Counted from the stretch's first letter, positions 8,331 through 16,917 are shown. The stretch is 51,972 nucleotides of DNA from Nitrospirota bacterium (GCA_016195565.1 JACPZK010000030.1:1-51972), one strand, 5' to 3'. Program-made: numbers and translations. Notes: generated from the letters alone by a model not told the origin.

Positions 8331-9887
8331 TCATTTCTTCAGAAGAGAAAACGCCTCTGGAATCGCATCTATAATATCGGATGCAATCAGCGAATGCTCT
8401 CCCTTGCTTTTCGCAGCGATGTCTCCGGCAAGCCCATGCATATAAACTCCAAGAATTGACGCCTCAAGCGGGTTTAAACCCTGCCCTAAAAACCCTGAAA
8501 GCATTCCCGTCAGAACATCCCCTGTTCCTGCGCTCGCCATACCCGAATTGCCTGTTGGGTTGATGCATACCCTGCCTTCCGGCTCAGCAATAACCGTCGG
8601 CACACCTTTAAGAACAAGATACGTTCCGGTTTCTTTTGAAAATTTCATTGCAGTATTTATCCTGTTTCCTTCAATTTCAATAGTTTGTTTTTCTAACCCC
8701 TTATCCCTAACCTCTGACCTCTGAATTAGTCTCGCCATCTCTCCTGCATGAGGCGTAAGAATTATCGGTGCCTTCGCTTTTTTGAGAATCTGTTTATTAC
8801 CCTGAAGTGAATTTATAGCATCAGCATCGATAAGTGCAGGCGCTGTTGAATTCAATAAAAGTTCTCTGACAAGTTTTTTGGTGTCACCGGTAACAGAAAT
8901 CCCCGGTCCTATTGCAAGAACATCAGCCTTTTCAGAAAGAAATTCCAGAATCTTTTCCAATGCCTTTGACGAAAGCGTCCCGTCTCCTTTGTCAGGCAAA
9001 GGCAGGGTCATCTCTTCTGTAACCCTTGATTGGAAAACATCCAGCAGTGATTCCGGAACTCCTACTGTCACAAGCCCTGCGCCCACCCTTAGACATGCCT
9101 TTGCGCACATGAATGCAGCGCCTGTCTTGCCTCTTGAGCCTGCAATAACAAACACATGGCCATAATCGCCTTTATACGAATATCTCTGCCTCTCAGGAAT
9201 TAACAGGGACACATCTCTTTTTTCAAGAAGCTCTGCTTTAAGCTTTTCCGAGTGAATGAGTTCTTCAGGAAAACCGATATCTCCAATAAAAAGTCTTCCG
9301 GTATGATCAGCGCCCGGATAAAGCAGATGCCCTCTCTTTGGAAGGCCGAATGTTACAGTATAATCCGCCCTGACAGCCTCACCCATAATCTGACCGGTAT
9401 CAGACGATATGCCTGATGGGATGTCAACAGAAATTACAGGAGAATCCGAGGCATTGATAAACGATATAATCTCAGCCGTCTTTCCTGAGATATTTTTGCT
9501 TAAACCGGTGCCGAAAATTGCATCTACAACCAAAGCGCTGTGAAGGTCTTTTTCTGTGATATAATCCCGAAACTCAATCGGCACACCTGACTTCTTCGCT
9601 ATCTTGTATTGCGTCAGACAGTCCGGGCTAAGCTTGTTTTCCTTTGAAAGAAGAATGATTTTTACATTCCAGCCCCATTCATGAAGATTTCGCGCAGCAA
9701 CAATGCCGTCTCCGCCGTTATTGCCTCCCCCCGAAAGGACAATCACCTTTCTCCTTTCATACAATTCCCTTATTTCCTCCGCAACAACAAGCCCTGCCCT
9801 CTCCATAAGGACAGTTCCTGAGATGCCATAACCCTTTATGGTCATCCTGTCAATCTCTCTCATCTCTTCTGCTGTAACAACTTTCAT
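8331..9887 (-). CDS. nnr: Bifunctional NAD(P)H-hydrate epimerase / ADP-dependent dehydratase
   Basis: 518 residues, a fusion of a YjeF-N epimerase (1 to about 220; SGGGNNGGDGIVAARNL, DAIFGTGL, SVDIPSGISSDTG) and a ribokinase-like dehydratase (about 225-518; GKTGAAFMCAKACLRVGAGLVTV, GPGIS, LTPHAGEMARL, GNSGMASAGTGDVLTGML). It repairs hydrated NAD(P)H. A short in-frame repeat (nt 8690-8727; RSEVRDKGLEKQ) extends a loop after the HAGEMARLI segment. The stop of the DUF4384 gene upstream overlaps the ATG at 9887 by four bases, so it is in one operon with that gene. Confidence 0.96.
   Translation of the reverse strand: MKVVTAEEMREIDRMTIKGYGISGTVLMERAGLVVAEEIRELYERRKVIVLSGGGNNGGDGIVAARNLHEWGWNVKIILLSKENKLSPDCLTQYKIAKKSGVPIEFRDYITEKDLHSALVVDAIFGTGLSKNISGKTAEIISFINASDSPVISVDIPSGISSDTGQIMGEAVRADYTVTFGLPKRGHLLYPGADHTGRLFIGDIGFPEELIHSEKLKAELLEKRDVSLLIPERQRYSYKGDYGHVFVIAGSRGKTGAAFMCAKACLRVGAGLVTVGVPESLLDVFQSRVTEEMTLPLPDKGDGTLSSKALEKILEFLSEKADVLAIGPGISVTGDTKKLVRELLLNSTAPALIDADAINSLQGNKQILKKAKAPIILTPHAGEMARLIQRSEVRDKGLEKQTIEIEGNRINTAMKFSKETGTYLVLKGVPTVIAEPEGRVCINPTGNSGMASAGTGDVLTGMLSGFLGQGLNPLEASILGVYMHGLAGDIAAKSKGEHSLIASDIIDAIPEAFSLLKK
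8690..8727. repeat. In-frame ACCTCTGACCTCTGA-type repeat in nnr
   Basis: Short CTAACCCCTTATCCCTAACC / TCTGACCTCTGA words that translate as QRSEVRDKGLEKQ in the dehydratase half. It resembles the common RSEVRGQ-type tandem repeat. The copy is short, so confidence is lower than for the other insertions. Confidence 0.55.
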
Positions 9888-10816
9888 CTTCTTTCAATCC
9901 TGTAAACCGTTGTCGCCTCTGCCCAGTCTGCAGGCTCAAGCTGGTTAAGTCGTTTGACGAGGTCGCTTATCATGCCAGTTGATTTTGCATCGTAAACCTT
10001 GAATGCCCCTTCCTGAAAACCAAGCGGAATCAGTTCCTCTTTTTTATTCGTAACTATTATTTTAATCCTCTCCTCTGCAATTTTTCCTTTAAAGTCAGGA
10101 AGGAACATTGCCGTCAATCGTATACGGCTTCCGGGTGTAGGAAAAGTGTAGGCAATAGAGGCTTTAATAAAATTTTCCTGATTTACTGAATTTGGAAGCA
10201 GGAGCGTGACAGAGCCATCTGCTGCTACCGAAAAAATATACACGTAAGAATCCCTGTTTGTTTGAAAAAAAATCTTTACTTCATCTCCCTCTCTTAAAAC
10301 TGCCTTTGAAAGCGAGAGTTTTACAGATATGCCTTCGCCTTTTTCAGGATACACAGGCTCAACAAGCGCTTTGAGTTTAATTCTGTAAAGGTTTCTGTCT
10401 TTTTCATCCCATCCCTCTTTTATAATCTCTGTCTTTTTAATCTTTCCTCTTACTGCTGCATAAATCAAATCCTCTGCAAGCTGGCTGTTAGAAACAAGGG
10501 TATGAGACCTAAGAAATACTCCTACTGCCTTTTCCACTGCCTTATTTTGAGCATCAATCTTTGCCCGTTCTTTAACTTCTTTCTGGGTTTCTATCTCTCC
10601 CATAATTGCCATACCTTCCGATTCAACCCATACAGGTTTTTCAGAGGCAAAAGACAGTGTGCCGATCAACATCATCATGACGACTACAATAAGCAACACC
10701 AATTTCGTCATTCCTGCGGAAGCAGGAATCCAGTCTCTTTTCTTAAAGAATATATCTGGATTCCGCATCAAGTGCGGAATGACAGAGAGCAAAATAACCG
10801 CAAATAATCTTCTCAT
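9884..10816 (-). CDS. Exported DUF4384-domain protein
   Basis: 310 residues. Order of parts: N-terminal signal region, a helical domain like the flagellar FlgT/LPP20 type (about 55-150, RAKIDAQNKAVEKAVGVFLR), then a DUF4384-like beta domain (about 165-255, LREGDEVKIFFQTNRDSYVYIFS and GSVTLLLPN). DUF4384 proteins often occur with caspase-like proteins, as here (10817-12172). The first 11 residues are separated from the hydrophobic core of the signal peptide by an in-frame palindromic repeat (nt 10707-10783). The repeat ends in ATGAC, so translation could start there, at 10711, giving a compact signal peptide (MTKLVLLIVVVMMMLIGTLSFA). Function unknown; envelope location likely. Confidence 0.82.
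   Translation of the reverse strand: MRRLFAVILLSVIPHLMRNPDIFFKKRDWIPASAGMTKLVLLIVVVMMMLIGTLSFASEKPVWVESEGMAIMGEIETQKEVKERAKIDAQNKAVEKAVGVFLRSHTLVSNSQLAEDLIYAAVRGKIKKTEIIKEGWDEKDRNLYRIKLKALVEPVYPEKGEGISVKLSLSKAVLREGDEVKIFFQTNRDSYVYIFSVAADGSVTLLLPNSVNQENFIKASIAYTFPTPGSRIRLTAMFLPDFKGKIAEERIKIIVTNKKEELIPLGFQEGAFKVYDAKSTGMISDLVKRLNQLEPADWAEATTVYRIERR
10707..10783. repeat. Palindromic GTCATTCCnnn...GGAATGAC repeat in the DUF4384 gene
   Basis: 77 bp with ends GTCATTCC / GGAATGAC and inner arms GGAATCCAG / CTGGATTCC. It is translated as VIPHLMRNPDIF and RDWIPASAGMT, the familiar peptide of this widespread repeat. It splits the region that encodes the signal peptide. Confidence 0.93.
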
Positions 10817-12172
10817 TTAATTCCTTAAAAACACCTTCTTTTTCTCAGGCGCTATCAACTGCGGAGTCTGTTCATTGTTATACACCTTTATGGCTGTGCG
10901 TCCAACATGAGGTTTTAAATAATCAAACAGTTTTCCTATTTCTATTATGCCGTCTTTGATTCCCTTTAGCAGAAAATAGGTAAACAGTCCGTGCCCTTTC
11001 TCCTCATAAGTTGAACTTATCTGATCTCCTGATGAGGCGGACAGGACTATCATATTTTTTGAAAGCTTTATATCATGTTCAAGGTTCATTACCAATGGCC
11101 TTGCTCCTTTTGCAATAACAGATTTCCCCCCTGCTCCTGAAAAGCACGAATCCAGTGCAACGATTATCTCCTTTGCCTGAAGTTTGTTGAGTGATTCATA
11201 GAGTTTCTTCAAAGGATAACCTGTCTGTTCAATAAATGACGGGTCTCCGTCATAAGGCACAAGATAGGCATCTCCTGTTTTTGGGTTAGGCGCGCCGTGT
11301 CCTGAATAGTAGATAAAGACTGTGCCGTCTTTCTCTGCATTATTCGGCAGCCATTTTTCAAAGTATTTTTCAAAATCGCTCTTTGCAGCATGTTCATTTG
11401 TTAGTGTTACAACATTCTCTTCTGGATAGCCCATTACCTTTGTTAGATATTCTGTCATTGTCTTTGCATCAGCTACCGCATAATCTGCCTTCGGAAGCTT
11501 CTGGCGGTATTGCTCAATGCCGATGACTATAGCATAGGAGTTTTTGTTTTGTTTGGTTTTAATTGCAGGAAGTTCGTCAACATCGGATTTAATGGCAGGA
11601 AAAACTTCTTGAGAGGGTTTGGATGCTGCTATTGCAGGCTGACTTGCTATTTCCTGCTTTGGCTTGAATTTTTTAAGCGATGCAATGCCCTGCTTGCAAG
11701 AAGGAGCAAACTGAGGATACTGAACTGCATATGCTTCTAACCATGCAATGGCTTCATTTATATCACTGCCCTTATCTATTAAGAGCCTTGCATTCTTTGT
11801 TTTGCCAAACAATGCAGCATACATCAAAGCAGTCATGCCCCAGCTGTCTTTTGCATTAACATCAGCGCCTCTGTCTATAAGGGTCTTTACAATCTCTGTA
11901 TGACCTTCATATGCCGCCCCCATCAAAGCAGTCACGCCATAGCTGTCTTTTGCATTAACATCAGCGCCTTTTTCAAGCAAATCCCTTACCTTAACAATAT
12001 CCCCATTTTTCGCCGCATCATATAGCGGTTCGGCATCGGCATACCCTGTCATCGCCATACCTACAAGCAGGATAAAGATTACGCTGATTAATAAAACAAC
12101 ACCCCTCTTAAATTCTCCCCTTGGCAAGGGGAGACACAGAGGGGTAATCTCTTTTAAGCCTTTCATTTTCAT
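10817..12172 (-). CDS. Exported ankyrin-repeat caspase-like peptidase (C14)
   Basis: 451 residues. Order: signal peptide (LLISVIFILLVGMAMTGYADA), two or three ankyrin repeats (about 50-150, KGADVNAKDSYGVTALMGAA and a near repeat), a Pro/Lys-rich linker, then a caspase fold (about 205-450) with the catalytic His in YYSGHGAP (about 292) and Cys in ALDSCFSG (about 344). Both dyad residues are intact, so it should be a protease. An in-frame hairpin repeat (nt 12101-12147) lies before the signal peptide. The stop codon abuts the ATG of the DUF4384 gene, so the two are one unit. Bacterial caspase homologues are linked to cell death, defence or envelope processes; the export signal argues for an envelope role. 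Substrate unknown. Confidence 0.9.
   Translation of the reverse strand: MKMKGLKEITPLCLPLPRGEFKRGVVLLISVIFILLVGMAMTGYADAEPLYDAAKNGDIVKVRDLLEKGADVNAKDSYGVTALMGAAYEGHTEIVKTLIDRGADVNAKDSWGMTALMYAALFGKTKNARLLIDKGSDINEAIAWLEAYAVQYPQFAPSCKQGIASLKKFKPKQEIASQPAIAASKPSQEVFPAIKSDVDELPAIKTKQNKNSYAIVIGIEQYRQKLPKADYAVADAKTMTEYLTKVMGYPEENVVTLTNEHAAKSDFEKYFEKWLPNNAEKDGTVFIYYSGHGAPNPKTGDAYLVPYDGDPSFIEQTGYPLKKLYESLNKLQAKEIIVALDSCFSGAGGKSVIAKGARPLVMNLEHDIKLSKNMIVLSASSGDQISSTYEEKGHGLFTYFLLKGIKDGIIEIGKLFDYLKPHVGRTAIKVYNNEQTPQLIAPEKKKVFLRN
12101..12147. repeat. In-frame ACCCCTCT...AGAGGGGT hairpin repeat in the caspase gene
   Basis: Nested palindromes (ACCCCTCT/AGAGGGGT and TCTCCCCTTG/CAAGGGGAGA) translated as PLCLPLPRGEFKRGV. 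It sits between the first seven residues and the signal peptide. Confidence 0.9.
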
Positions 12173-12202
12173 AACCCTGCCTCCTGAAAAACTGACATAA
12201 AA

Positions 12203-12469
12203 TTATTTATATATGTTCCCTCTGAAATCTACTACATCAACAAAGATTGATTTGGATTCGATACGTGGCTTGAGGATAATTCTGATTTTACCTTTGCGGA
12301 TACGATAATAACCGGCCCACTCACCCTTCAACTTCTTAACATCTATATTGATATTTAAGCCTGTTATTTTAAGAATAAAGTTCTTAATTGATTCTCTAAC
12401 AACGTCTTTTATTCCATGTTCTTCAATGAAATCATCGGCCCTTTTCGAATATTCTATATTCCAGTTCAT
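12203..12469 (-). CDS. RelE/ParE-superfamily toxin
   Basis: 88 residues with the RelE-like layout: basic helices, then LKGEWAGYYRIRKGKIRIILKPR and a final strand FVDVVDFRGNIYK. YYRIRKGKIRII is the usual core with the basic residues that contact mRNA in ribosome-dependent RelE toxins. The start ATG overlaps the stop of the antitoxin gene upstream by four bases. No operator could be recognised. Confidence 0.85.
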   Translation of the reverse strand: MNWNIEYSKRADDFIEEHGIKDVVRESIKNFILKITGLNINIDVKKLKGEWAGYYRIRKGKIRIILKPRIESKSIFVDVVDFRGNIYK

Positions 12470-12657
12470 ACATTTATTGCTTCTGCATGCGCTGATTTCT
12501 TTTCTGGCTTTCCATAGTGGCTGATAATTTCGTGCATCTCCTTATCAGAAACCTCGGGGAAAAACATAAGCCGCAGTTTTGCTAATTCCTCTTCCAAGGC
12601 TTCTTTTACTGATTCTTTTATAATAGTTTTTAGCTCCTCATGTCTTACAGCTTGCAT
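12466..12657 (-). CDS. Antitoxin of RelE-type pair
   Basis: 63 residues: MQAVRHEELKTIIKESVKEALEEELAKLRLMFFPEVSDKEMHEI followed by a short tail. The N-terminal half is amphipathic and helical, and the second half should wrap the toxin. It precedes and overlaps the toxin gene by four bases, the standard antitoxin-first order. The family is inferred from position and size; the sequence itself is not distinctive. Confidence 0.75.
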   Translation of the reverse strand: MQAVRHEELKTIIKESVKEALEEELAKLRLMFFPEVSDKEMHEIISHYGKPEKKSAHAEAINV

Positions 12658-12750
12658 ATTGAAACCTCCTTTCCAATCCTATTTTATAAACCTACAATCT
12701 CATGCATTTTAAGTCAAGGTAATTTTCACATTTCCCAAGCCAAAGACTAT

Positions 12751-13395
12751 TCAATCTGATTTAAGGATAAGATTCATCCATGCCATATTAAATACATCTC
12801 CGTAATCTCTGAGAAAATCCTTCATCGTACCATTTGGATTTTCGTTCTTTGTGTATCTCCTGAACATCCTGTTCACATACTCAAGAACAGTCTTTTTATC
12901 TTCAGCCCTGAACGGATAAACGCTTCCGCTCATCACATGCCCCTTATCAAGAGACAGAAGCCGTGCAGCGAATATATCGCCTTTTTTCAGGCCTTTTGTT
13001 AATGCCTTTTCCTTCAGGGAAACCTCTACTCCCATAAGCAGGTCTTTAAGCAGAACTCTCTTATCCTTGGAAACTGAGACTGCTTCATAGAGGCTCAATA
13101 AGGAGCCTTTTATTTTATTCAGAAGCGTAAGTTCACCGTCTTTTAATCCCGCGGCATTCTTTCTGTATAGGTCAATAAATGTTTCTCCATTATTATTGGC
13201 TTTGTAATCAAATATAAGCCAGTCCTCAAAATTTACAAATCCTATGTAGAGGGCATTCCCGCTAAGGAATTCATCAGGATTTTTATCATCCCAGAAATAT
13301 GCATATGCCTTGTCTATTGCATCGGCATGATTTGCCCTTACATAATTTATGATTGATTGAATAAGTTCTGTTTTGAGCGCCTCTTCTTTGGACAT
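12751..13395 (-). CDS. Conserved protein of unknown function
   Basis: 214 residues, soluble, no signal peptide and no membrane segments. Visible segments include AYAYFWDDKNPDEFLSG, GFVNFEDWLIFDY, a central helical part and a C-terminal TMKDFLRDYGDVFNMAWMNLIL. The FEDWLIFDY-type segment is reminiscent of proteins that carry SEC-C motifs elsewhere, but no SEC-C cysteines are present. I cannot name the family. The gene is divergent from the sensor kinase at 13509, with 113 bases between them. Confidence 0.7.
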   Translation of the reverse strand: MSKEEALKTELIQSIINYVRANHADAIDKAYAYFWDDKNPDEFLSGNALYIGFVNFEDWLIFDYKANNNGETFIDLYRKNAAGLKDGELTLLNKIKGSLLSLYEAVSVSKDKRVLLKDLLMGVEVSLKEKALTKGLKKGDIFAARLLSLDKGHVMSGSVYPFRAEDKKTVLEYVNRMFRRYTKNENPNGTMKDFLRDYGDVFNMAWMNLILKSD

Positions 13396-13508
13396 GCATT
13401 TCTCCTTATAATCTCAAAAAATATATAGGAAATATATCATGTTGCAGAAGAAAGTAGCAAGCAAACCACTGCTTGATTTCCAATTTCCATACCTGATAAG
13501 CTAAATGC

Positions 13509-14954
13509 ATGCTAAAAGACTTTTTTCTCGGCCTTTCTCTGAATAAAAAGCTCATCCTGATGATGATATTCCTGAGCTTCATCCTTACGTCAATCCTTAT
13601 GGTTTTGTATTCGCAATCCGAGAAGGCGCTGCATAAGGCATTTGAGGCGCAGATTGTTGAGCTTTCAAAGGCAATTCAGATAGGCGTTAAAGAGATAACA
13701 AGCCAGGGTTCTACGGATGAGGCAAGACTCCAGCAATACCTTCAGAGCCTGAATGTAAAAGATGTAAAAGAAATCTCTATAATCAGCAATGCCGATGAGA
13801 TCATTGCAAGTTCAAACCCTACAAAGATTGGCAAACCTCTGAGTCAGAAAAGGAAGGAACTGATTATCAAGGCAGAACTCGGCGAATCCGTATCGCGCGA
13901 AGAGGGAAAGACATACAATGTAATAGTGCCTGTTATCGCGGGCGAAGAGCATTACGGATATATTCATCTGAGAATCAATACTGATGATTTTTCAAAAGCG
14001 CTGCGCATCAATATTATAAAAAGGATTATAAGCACTCTTATGGTCTTCGGGCTCGGCATCGGCTTAGCCATGCTCCTTTCATGGAGATACACAAAACCGA
14101 TACACAATGTAGTCTCTGCCGCAAACAGGATTGCGGCAGGAGACCTTGAACAAACCCTTGTAACTGACAGCAAAGATGAGATAGGAGAGCTTACGCAGAG
14201 TTTTAATTTTATGGTTCAGAAGCTGCGCGAGCAGAGGCAGATGGAGGAAAAACTGCGCGAGGCAGAACACCTTTCAGGCATCGGCCAGCTTTCCAGAAGC
14301 ATTGCCCACGAGATAAGGAACCCTCTGAATTTTATAAGCCTGAGCGTAGACTATATAAAAGAAAAGTTCTCTCCTGACGGCAACATTAACGCAGAAAAAT
14401 TCCACTCTCTTATAGCAAACATCAAACAGGAAATTCAGCGGCTGAACAAACTCGTAGAGGAGTTTCTTGATTACGGGAAACCGCTTAAACTCAACCTCCA
14501 AAAAGCAGACATCGGCAAACTCCTTGAAGAGACAATAGAAATAATCTGGGCCAAAGCAGAGGCAGAAAAGATAAAGATAATAAAAGACTGCGATTTCCTT
14601 CCAGCACTTAACATAGACTCTGACCTTATAAAAACATGCGTCTTTAACGTCGTATTGAATGCATTTCAGGCAATGCCTGACGGAGGCGTATTGACTATAA
14701 AAACAGAGCCCGCGGAAGGAATGCTTTCAATCACTATCAGCGATACAGGGAAAGGGATTCCTGAAGATGAATTAGCAAAGGTCTTTGAACCATTCTATAC
14801 TACAAAGAGGAACGGGCTTGGGCTCGGGCTTGCAATGACAAAAAGAGTTGTTGAGGAGCACGGAGGAAAAGTGAACATCCACAGCATTGCAGGAGACGGA
14901 AGCACAGTGGTTATAACCTTGCCAGTAATTAATAAAGCGAACAGAGGAGAATAA
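13509..14954 (+). CDS. Membrane sensor histidine kinase (NtrB-like partner)
   Basis: 481 residues. TM1 is at about 14-32 (LILMMIFLSFILTSILMVL), followed by a periplasmic domain to about 168. TM2 is at about 174-192, then a HAMP domain (SAANRIAAGDLEQTL), HisKA with the His in SRSIAHEIRNPLN (about 266), and HATPase (N box VFNVVLNAFQAM, G1 ISDTGKGIPEDEL, G2 NGLGLGLAMTKRVVEEHGG). The gene ends directly before the ATG of the NtrC-type regulator, so the pair is one operon. The ligand is unknown. Confidence 0.95.
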   Translation: MLKDFFLGLSLNKKLILMMIFLSFILTSILMVLYSQSEKALHKAFEAQIVELSKAIQIGVKEITSQGSTDEARLQQYLQSLNVKDVKEISIISNADEIIASSNPTKIGKPLSQKRKELIIKAELGESVSREEGKTYNVIVPVIAGEEHYGYIHLRINTDDFSKALRINIIKRIISTLMVFGLGIGLAMLLSWRYTKPIHNVVSAANRIAAGDLEQTLVTDSKDEIGELTQSFNFMVQKLREQRQMEEKLREAEHLSGIGQLSRSIAHEIRNPLNFISLSVDYIKEKFSPDGNINAEKFHSLIANIKQEIQRLNKLVEEFLDYGKPLKLNLQKADIGKLLEETIEIIWAKAEAEKIKIIKDCDFLPALNIDSDLIKTCVFNVVLNAFQAMPDGGVLTIKTEPAEGMLSITISDTGKGIPEDELAKVFEPFYTTKRNGLGLGLAMTKRVVEEHGGKVNIHSIAGDGSTVVITLPVINKANRGE

Positions 14955-16334
14955 ATGCCGGGCATACTTGTAGTTGATGATGAGCCTCTCCAGAGAGACA
15001 TCCTGAAAACAATACTTGAAGACTGCGGTTATGAAATTCGTACAGCGTCTTCCGGGGAAGATGCCGTAAAGATTTCAAGGGAATTCAACCCTGATTTAAT
15101 CCTCACTGACCTAAAGCTTGGCGGTATGGACGGGGTAGAGCTTCTTGGAGAAGTGCGAAAAGATGATATCTCGCCTGCCGTGATTATTATGACCGCCTAC
15201 GGGACCGTTTCATCAGCAGTTGAGGCTATGAAGAAAGGCGCTTTTGACTACCTGACCAAGCCGCTTGATAAAGACATAGTCCTGCTTACAGTTAAAAGGG
15301 CGCTTGAAAGGACTGAACTGCTTAAAGAAAATCAGCAGCTTCATAAGGCTTTATTTGACAAGTTCAAAATAGAAGGCATCATAGGCCATTCGAAAAAAAT
15401 GACAGAGGCAGTGGAGATTATGAAAAAAGTATCTTCAAGCACCGCCACTGTGCTTATACTCGGCGAGAGCGGAACAGGCAAGGAGCTTGCCGCAAAGGCA
15501 ATTCATTACAACAGCCCGCGGCGCACAAAACCATTCACTGCAATCAACTGCGCCGCAATCCCTGAAACCCTGCTTGAGAGCGAATTGTTCGGCTATGAAG
15601 CAGGAGCATTTACAGGCGCTGCATCAAGGCGGACAGGACTTTTTGAGGCAACAACAGGCGGCACACTTTTTCTTGATGAGGTCGGAGATCTGCCGCAGAT
15701 AACCCAGTCAAAAATACTGCGCGTTCTTCAGGAAAAAGAAGTAAGGCGTCTTGGCGGAAGGGATGCGATAAAAGTAGACGTCAGAATCATTACCGCAACA
15801 AATAAGGATATAGAAAAAGAAATGCAAAAAGGCGGCTTCAGGGAAGACCTCTACTACAGGCTTAAAGTAGTGACCATTGAGCTTCCGCCTTTGCGTGAAA
15901 GAAAGGAAGATATTCCTGCATTAACAGATTTTTTTATCAGGAAATACAATCAGGAATTCGGCAAGAGAATCAAAGGCTCGGAAAACAGCGCGATGAAAGC
16001 CCTTGCAGAATACCACTGGCCCGGCAATATAAGACAGCTTGAATCCGTAATAGAAAAGGCTGTTCTAATGTGCGACTCTAACGCGATAACGCTCAAGGAT
16101 ATAAAGAACGAACTAAAATTGTCCCATCCATACGGCATTCTAAGCATTGAGGTCCCGGATGAAGGGATAAACTTTGAGGAACTTGAAAATGAACTTCTGA
16201 AAAAAGCCATGGCTAAGGCCAATAATGTTGCCGCAAAGGCAGCAAGGCTGCTCGGTATGAGCTATAAAACCTTCTGGTACAGGTGGGAAAAGCTCGAGAG
16301 CAATACCTCCCCAAAAAAGGATAACATTTCTTAA
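14955..16334 (+). CDS. Sigma-54-dependent NtrC-family response regulator
   Basis: 459 residues: receiver domain with phospho-acceptor Asp in LILTDLKLGG (about 52), AAA+ domain with Walker A GESGTGKE (about 170), the sigma-54 contact motif GAFTGA (about 216) and Walker B GGTLFLDEVGDLP, then a Fis-type helix-turn-helix (KANNVAAKAARLLGMSYKTFWYRWEKL). All activator motifs are intact. A sigma-54 promoter lies 50 bases after the stop codon (16384-16399), in front of the Ala/Lys-rich exported protein gene. That gene is therefore a likely target. Start: ATG directly after the kinase stop. Confidence 0.97.
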   Translation: MPGILVVDDEPLQRDILKTILEDCGYEIRTASSGEDAVKISREFNPDLILTDLKLGGMDGVELLGEVRKDDISPAVIIMTAYGTVSSAVEAMKKGAFDYLTKPLDKDIVLLTVKRALERTELLKENQQLHKALFDKFKIEGIIGHSKKMTEAVEIMKKVSSSTATVLILGESGTGKELAAKAIHYNSPRRTKPFTAINCAAIPETLLESELFGYEAGAFTGAASRRTGLFEATTGGTLFLDEVGDLPQITQSKILRVLQEKEVRRLGGRDAIKVDVRIITATNKDIEKEMQKGGFREDLYYRLKVVTIELPPLRERKEDIPALTDFFIRKYNQEFGKRIKGSENSAMKALAEYHWPGNIRQLESVIEKAVLMCDSNAITLKDIKNELKLSHPYGILSIEVPDEGINFEELENELLKKAMAKANNVAAKAARLLGMSYKTFWYRWEKLESNTSPKKDNIS

Positions 16335-16383
16335 TAGAGGATATTCCCCCTTAAAAATCCTGCGGTTCTAAGGCGCTTTTGCT

Positions 16384-16399
16384 TGGCATAGTTATTGCT
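16384..16399 (+). promoter_or_regulatory. Sigma-54 (-24/-12) promoter
   Basis: TGGCATAGTTATTGCT has GG and GC dinucleotides exactly 12 bases apart and matches the consensus TGGCAC-N5-TTGCT at all but one of the conserved bases. It lies 44 bases before the ATG at 16443 and directly downstream of an NtrC-type activator gene. Confidence 0.85.
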
Positions 16400-16442
16400 T
16401 TTGATTATCTTCAGTATATCTCAATTGAAGGGAGGTGAATCC

Positions 16443-16868
16443 ATGAAGAAGATAATAGCTCTTATCGTTGCAGTACTCTTTGTATTTGCAGTTGCTTCAG
16501 TCTCTATCGCAGCAGAGGAGAAGAAGGCTGCTCCTGCTCCTGCTGAGAAGAAGGCTGAACCGGCAAAGAAGGAGGAGAAAAAGGCTGCAGTAAAGGTTAT
16601 GTCAGTAAGCGGCGAAGTTGCAGCAGTTGATGCAGCAGCAAAGACCATTACTGTAAAAGGTAAAAAGGGTGATGTTGTCATAACAGTTGACGCCAAGACA
16701 CTTGCAGATGTAAAGGCTGGCGACAAAGTCAAAGCAACATACACATCAGCAGACGGCAAGAACACTGCAAAGACAGTAAAGAAAGCCGCAGCAGCAAAGA
16801 AAAAGGCTGAAAAGAAGGCAGAGCCTATGAAAGCTGAACCAGCAAAACCGGCAGAAAGTAAGAAATAA
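16443..16868 (+). CDS. Small exported Ala/Lys/Glu-rich protein
   Basis: 141 residues. A clear signal peptide (MKKIIALIVAVLFVFAVASVSIA-A) is followed by a low-complexity segment of AEKKAEPAKKEEKKA type, and a small beta domain of about 60 residues (SGEVAAVDAAAKTITVKGKKGD ... DVKAGDKVKATYTSADGK). A second Lys/Ala/Pro-rich tail ends the protein. The central domain resembles small OB-like metal- or ligand-binding domains of periplasmic proteins, but I cannot assign it. A strong ribosome-binding site (GGGAGGTGA) precedes the ATG. The sigma-54 promoter upstream and terminator downstream make it a single-gene unit, probably induced under a stress sensed by the adjacent kinase. Confidence 0.88.
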   Translation: MKKIIALIVAVLFVFAVASVSIAAEEKKAAPAPAEKKAEPAKKEEKKAAVKVMSVSGEVAAVDAAAKTITVKGKKGDVVITVDAKTLADVKAGDKVKATYTSADGKNTAKTVKKAAAAKKKAEKKAEPMKAEPAKPAESKK

Positions 16869-16880
16869 TATTATTTCTTA

Positions 16881-16917
16881 AAAATAGGACACTGAAAATT
16901 CAGTGTCCTATTTTTTT
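16881..16917 (+). terminator. Strong intrinsic terminator (bidirectional)
   Basis: A perfect 16-bp stem, AAAATAGGACACTGAA / TTCAGTGTCCTATTTT, with a tiny loop. It is followed by a T run on the plus strand and by ATTTTTAAG on the minus strand. It serves the exported-protein gene (stop 16868) and the convergent TPR/cNMP gene, whose stop codon at 16908-16910 lies within the stem. Confidence 0.92.

Noticed and set aside
8077-8334. Reading frames across hairpin element A, and similar ones at 19003-19262 and 37147-37365
   Set aside because: They run through the repeat, share only repeat-derived peptides and lack ribosome-binding sites. The similarity among them reflects the element, not a protein family.
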